64,000 nucleotides of DNA, from contig VWZX01002691.1 in the NCBI GenBank assembly GCA_013399015.1, positions 459,878 through 523,877 of the forward strand, read 5' to 3'. Shown here piece after piece: positions 63,601 to 64,000 of the stretch. The notes under the pieces are model-generated. The model worked only from the letters and a program-made list of their open reading frames with translations. It had not been told where the DNA came from and made no database searches. Origin of the DNA: Galbula dea. Taxonomy: Eukaryota > Chordata > Aves > Piciformes > Galbulidae. A program made the position numbers and the translations under genes. The first letter of the stretch is position 1. Each line of letters begins with the position of its first letter.

Positions 63601-64000
63601 CCAGCCCGGTGGGACAAGGACAGAGCAGTGAATGTTATTTACCCTGTCTCACAGCATCCTAATATTGAAGAAGTGAAGCATGTGCAGGAGGACAGTACAA
63701 GGTGGGAAGACCACTGCCCTGTGATCAGCAGAACAAAGCCCAACCGTGGGGTAGTTGATGGTGGTGATGTGCCTTTCCTGGGGCTATCTCCCACCTGCCA
63801 TGTTGCTTGCCCGAGAGAAAGGCTGCCCCTTGGACACAGGGACCACACTCCTCCTTCTCCTTTGTTCCCCTGGAGCAGTGGGCTCCAGCCCCCTCCTCAT
63901 CCCATTCCTGGGGTCCCCATGACAAAGCTGACAACAACATTCAAGGAGGGCCAGAGGTCCTCATTGAAGGGAACAGAGGGGCCAATATGTCGACCAGACC
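60667..64000. other. Non-coding stretch to the window end
   Basis: AT-rich until about 62.9 kb, then patches of higher G+C (62.9-63.0 kb and 63.65-63.95 kb). Frames of about 70 codons on the minus strand in the last 400 bases are unrecognised. The G+C-rich end could be the edge of an unlisted repeat or of an exon beyond the window, but nothing decisive is visible. Confidence 0.5.

Noticed and set aside
63640..63950. G+C-rich right end considered as an exon or LTR
   Set aside because: No splice sites, LTR termini or known repeat diagnostic could be defined before the window ends.

Overview
The window looks like nuclear DNA from a bird, most likely a passerine. It is AT-rich and almost free of long open frames. 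It carries many CR1 (chicken repeat 1) LINE 3' ends with the typical tail of about 8 bp, ATTCTRTG. It also has two complete solo LTRs of one endogenous retrovirus family and a tRNA-Ile-like sequence fused to a CR1 tail. Such tRNA-Ile/CR1 SINEs are known from passerine genomes. Nothing prokaryotic is present: there are no operons, CRISPR arrays or rRNA genes.

Layout. Bases 1-9.5 kb are AT-rich with no exon I can defend, and would fit an intron or intergenic DNA. Bases ~9.5-11.42 kb are a strong CpG island with GC boxes, interrupted by an 11-N assembly gap whose two edges carry the same 12 bases. Good splice-donor motifs leave the island on the minus strand (10.34, 10.41 and 10.71 kb), suggesting a first exon of a leftward gene. 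On the plus side, just beyond the island, I reconstruct a small candidate gene. One exon is 11791-11878. A phase-compatible 232-bp intron with GT...AG ends follows, then a terminal exon from 12111 to a stop at 12300 and an AATAAA at 12643. It would encode about 87 residues. I do not recognise the product, but the two exons join in frame at consensus splice sites.

Bases 12.7-64 kb are gene-poor by eye. They hold fourteen CR1-related pieces on both strands, solo LTRs at 25633-26329 (minus, TSD GGTAT) and 60006-60661 (plus, TSD GTCTT), an LTR fragment near 36.1 kb, and the tRNA-like/CR1 SINE at 38.39-38.54 kb. The longest repeat-encoded frame is a 200-codon piece of CR1 reverse-transcriptase ORF2 at 57776-58378. 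Structural items not explained by these repeats include an 80-nt hairpin with 28 pairs at 32895-32974, two shorter hairpins (41309-41348 and 43182-43222), an 18-bp perfect palindrome (48762-48779), a 68-bp tandem duplication (18659-18790) and a CTCF-like motif (55638-55652).

How it works together: the one place with clear promoter character is the CpG island, which may be bidirectional, serving the small rightward gene and an unidentified leftward gene whose later exons lie outside the window or were not recognised. No new multi-gene system is visible. The most novel candidates are the small two-exon gene and the 80-nt hairpin.
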